Below are positions 14,880 to 16,764 of a stretch of 16,764 nt of DNA, one piece after another. The notes below the pieces were generated by a model. It was not told the origin of the DNA, searched no databases, and saw nothing but the letters and a program-made list of their open reading frames with translations. Each line of letters begins with the position of its first letter. Within the stretch, counting starts at the first letter, position 1. This DNA is from 66-474 sp039923855 (GTDB lineage Bacteria; Pseudomonadota; Gammaproteobacteria; Xanthomonadales; Rhodanobacteraceae): contig JBDTBW010000016.1 in the NCBI GenBank assembly GCA_039923855.1, positions 1-16,764 on the forward strand, read 5' to 3'. The translations under genes and the position numbers were made by a program.

Positions 14880-14910
14880 ATGATCCCCAAGCAAGGTCAC
14901 CCTGATATCC

Positions 14911-14993
14911 GTCATCCCGGCCAGGGAGTGGCCGGGATCCAGTGCCATGGACCGCAACGTCACTGGATTCCCGCTTTCGCGGGAATGACGACT
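14911..14993. repeat. REP/MITE-like palindrome, copy 3 (double hairpin)
   Basis: About 83 bp. GTCATCCCGGCC...GGCCGGGATCCAGTG faces CACTGGATTCCCG...CGGGAATGAC across a short centre with CCATGG. The right half contains the hairpin CCCGCTTTCGCGGG. It has the same architecture as 1988-2080, with differing stem bases that keep the pairing. It fills the parC-acylase gap and adjoins the acylase start. Confidence 0.85.
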
Positions 14994-15013
14994 ATATCGT
15001 CAGCGAATTGCGA

Positions 15014-16764
15014 TCACCCACCCGTTTCGATTCGTTCCACTCTCCGCAACCCGCGCGGCAACAGGCCGCCGCGTCCGGCGCGGTTGCCGCCGTATTCGAC
15101 CAGATCCGCCCACTTCAAGGTGAGTTTGCGCGCGCCGGCGTACAGCGTGACTTCGCCCACGCCTTCCGCGACCGCGGCGATGCCGGCCCCGCGCTCCTCG
15201 CCAGATTTCAATTTCGCTTTCGGAATCTCGATCAGTTTGTTGCCGCGGCCGCGTTCCAGTTCCGGCAAGTCGGCGATCGAGAACATCAGCAGATGCCCTT
15301 CGGTGGTGACCACGACCAGTCGATCGCGCGCGGGATCGCGCACATAGGCCGGCGCCAGCACGCGTGACCCATCGTCCATGCTGATCACTTGCTTGCCGGC
15401 CTTCTTGTTGACGAGCAGCGCGTCGAAGCGTGTCAAAAACCCATAGCCCGCATCGGTCGCCAGCACCAGCCGCGTGTCCGCGTCGCCAATGGCGAGCGCG
15501 TCGAAATGCGCGCCGGGCGGCGGTGTGAAGCGGCCGGTCAAGGGTTCCCCGTTGCTGCGTGCGGATGGCAGGGTGTGTGCGGGCGTCGAATAGCTGCGTC
15601 CGGTCGAATCCAGAAAGGCGACCTGCTGCGCGCTGCGCCCGCGTGCTTCACATAGATAAGAGTCGCCCTCGCGATACGACAACTCGCGGGCCTCGACGTC
15701 GTGGCCCTTGGCTGCGCGCGCCCAGCCTTTCGTGCTCAACACGATCGTGACCGGCTCGGAAACCACCAGTTCGCTCATCTCCAGCGCTTGCGCCGCGGCG
15801 CGCGTTACCAGCGGCGAGCGGCGCGCGTCGCCGTGCTTGTCTGCGTCGGCGCGCAATTCCTGCTTGACCAGCGTCTTCAGCCGCGCTTTCGAGTTCAAGG
15901 TGACCTCGACCCTGGCGCGTTCCTCTTCCAGCTCGTCGCGCTCGGCGTTGAGCTTCATTTCTTCCAGGCGTGCAAGTTGGCGCAAGCGCGTTTCCAGGAT
16001 GTAGTCGGTCTGTTCCTCACTCAACTTGAAGCGCGCGATCAACGCGGGCTTCGGCTCGTCTTGGCTGCGCACGATCCGGATCACTTCGTCCAGATTCAAG
16101 AAAACAATGCGCAGGGCTGCGAGCAGGTGCAAACGCCGCTCGACCTTCGCCAACCGATGTTGCAGACGTTTGGTGACAGTGTCGGTGCGGAAGCGCAGCC
16201 ACTCCTCGAGGATTCGCTTCAGCGTCTTGACCTGCGGTCGCCCGTCCAGGCCGATCATGTTGAAGTTGACGCGGAAACTCTTTTCCAGATCGGTGGTCGC
16301 AAACAAGTGCTGCATCATCGATTCGACGTCGACGCGGTTGCTGTGGGGGATCAGCACCATCCGCACCGGATTCTCGTGGTCGGATTCGTCGCGCACGTCC
16401 TCCAGCATCGGCAGTTTCTTGGTGCGCATCTGCGTCGCGATCTGCTCGATGACCTTGGCCGGCGAGACCTGGTGCGGCAGCGCAGTCAGCACGACGTTGC
16501 CGTTTTCTTCCACATATACGGCGCGACAGCGCACCGAGCCCGCGCCGGTCGCGTATATCGCCAGCAGTTCGTCGCGCGGTGTGATGATTTCGGCCTGGGT
16601 CGGATAATCGGGGCCGCGCACGTGTTCGCACAGCGCGGCGATGCTGGCTTCGGGCTCGTCGAGCAGATGGATGCACGCGGACGCGATCTCGCGCAGGTTG
16701 TGCGGCGGAATGTCGGTGGCCATGCCGACCGCGATGCCGGTCGAGCCATTCAACAACACATGCG
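15014..16764 (-). CDS. parC: DNA topoisomerase IV subunit A, 5' part missing
   Basis: Breakage-reunion subunit of topoisomerase IV, which with ParE decatenates daughter chromosomes. About 583 C-terminal residues are visible; the first quarter, including the active-site Tyr and quinolone-resistance region, lies beyond the right edge. The visible part opens with LLNGSTGIAVGMATDIPPHN, then GPDYPTQAEIITPR, LTALPHQVSPAKVIEQIA, LPMLEDVRDESDHENPVRM, HLFATTDLEKSFRVNFNMIG and the long coiled coil with LRLRQLARLEEMKLNAE-type sequence (around 15950-16020). The C-terminal beta-pinwheel domain includes SEPVTIVLSTKGWARAAKGH and DSTGRSYSTPAHTLPSARSN. These match E. coli ParC better than GyrA, and no GyrA box is seen. 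It ends RIETGG then TGA at 15016-15014. Confidence 0.96.
   Translation of the reverse strand, partial: HVLLNGSTGIAVGMATDIPPHNLREIASACIHLLDEPEASIAALCEHVRGPDYPTQAEIITPRDELLAIYATGAGSVRCRAVYVEENGNVVLTALPHQVSPAKVIEQIATQMRTKKLPMLEDVRDESDHENPVRMVLIPHSNRVDVESMMQHLFATTDLEKSFRVNFNMIGLDGRPQVKTLKRILEEWLRFRTDTVTKRLQHRLAKVERRLHLLAALRIVFLNLDEVIRIVRSQDEPKPALIARFKLSEEQTDYILETRLRQLARLEEMKLNAERDELEEERARVEVTLNSKARLKTLVKQELRADADKHGDARRSPLVTRAAAQALEMSELVVSEPVTIVLSTKGWARAAKGHDVEARELSYREGDSYLCEARGRSAQQVAFLDSTGRSYSTPAHTLPSARSNGEPLTGRFTPPPGAHFDALAIGDADTRLVLATDAGYGFLTRFDALLVNKKAGKQVISMDDGSRVLAPAYVRDPARDRLVVVTTEGHLLMFSIADLPELERGRGNKLIEIPKAKLKSGEERGAGIAAVAEGVGEVTLYAGARKLTLKWADLVEYGGNRAGRGGLLPRGLRRVERIETGG

Noticed and set aside
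14880..14963. Longer N-terminus for the acylase
   Set aside because: The extension reads through the palindromic repeat and would place charged sequence before a normal signal anchor.
13249..15347. 393-codon minus-strand frame inside the acylase gene and a 316-codon plus-strand frame opposite it
   Set aside because: Out-of-frame readings of the acylase gene; the acylase frame carries all family motifs without interruption.

Overview
This window looks like chromosomal DNA from a high-GC gammaproteobacterium. The order parC / acylase / dapE-yffB-dapD-glnD-map / rpsB-tsf-pyrH, and the close match of GlnD, DapD, DapE, Map, S2, EF-Ts, UMP kinase and ParC to the gammaproteobacterial forms, point that way. 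A member of the Lysobacterales (Xanthomonadales) is my best guess from gene order and repeat style, but that is inference. Most of the window is housekeeping DNA. I see no phage, IS transposase, CRISPR array, tRNA or rRNA.

Left end, minus strand: a secreted cupredoxin (blue-copper type) runs off the left edge. It is preceded by its own weak promoter and by a strong rho-independent terminator that ends a small secreted protein of unknown function. Further right, still on the minus strand, are pyrH, tsf and rpsB. They are separated by unusually long spacers filled with palindromic repeats, and a strong terminator lies between tsf and pyrH. frr, which normally follows pyrH, is not here. RpsB carries a long low-complexity C-terminal tail and is preceded by a promoter and a leader of about 190 nt in the position of the E. 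coli rpsB leader (t44).

Centre, plus strand: map, glnD, dapD, a YffB/ArsC-like gene and dapE form one block. Overlaps of 14, 4 and 4 bases join glnD, dapD, yffB-like and dapE. The block couples N-terminal methionine removal, PII/nitrogen signalling and the succinylase branch of diaminopimelate/lysine synthesis. A Sel1-repeat secreted protein follows and has visibly lower GC than its neighbours.

Right end, minus strand: a membrane-anchored penicillin-acylase-family (Ntn-hydrolase) enzyme converges on the Sel1 gene. A REP/MITE-like palindrome separates it from the 3' three-quarters of parC, which runs off the right edge.

The non-housekeeping points most worth attention are the RpsB tail, the Sel1 gene's composition, the pyrH-frr break, the dispersed palindromic repeat families and the tandem repeat in the cupredoxin promoter. 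I found no convincing undescribed multi-gene system.
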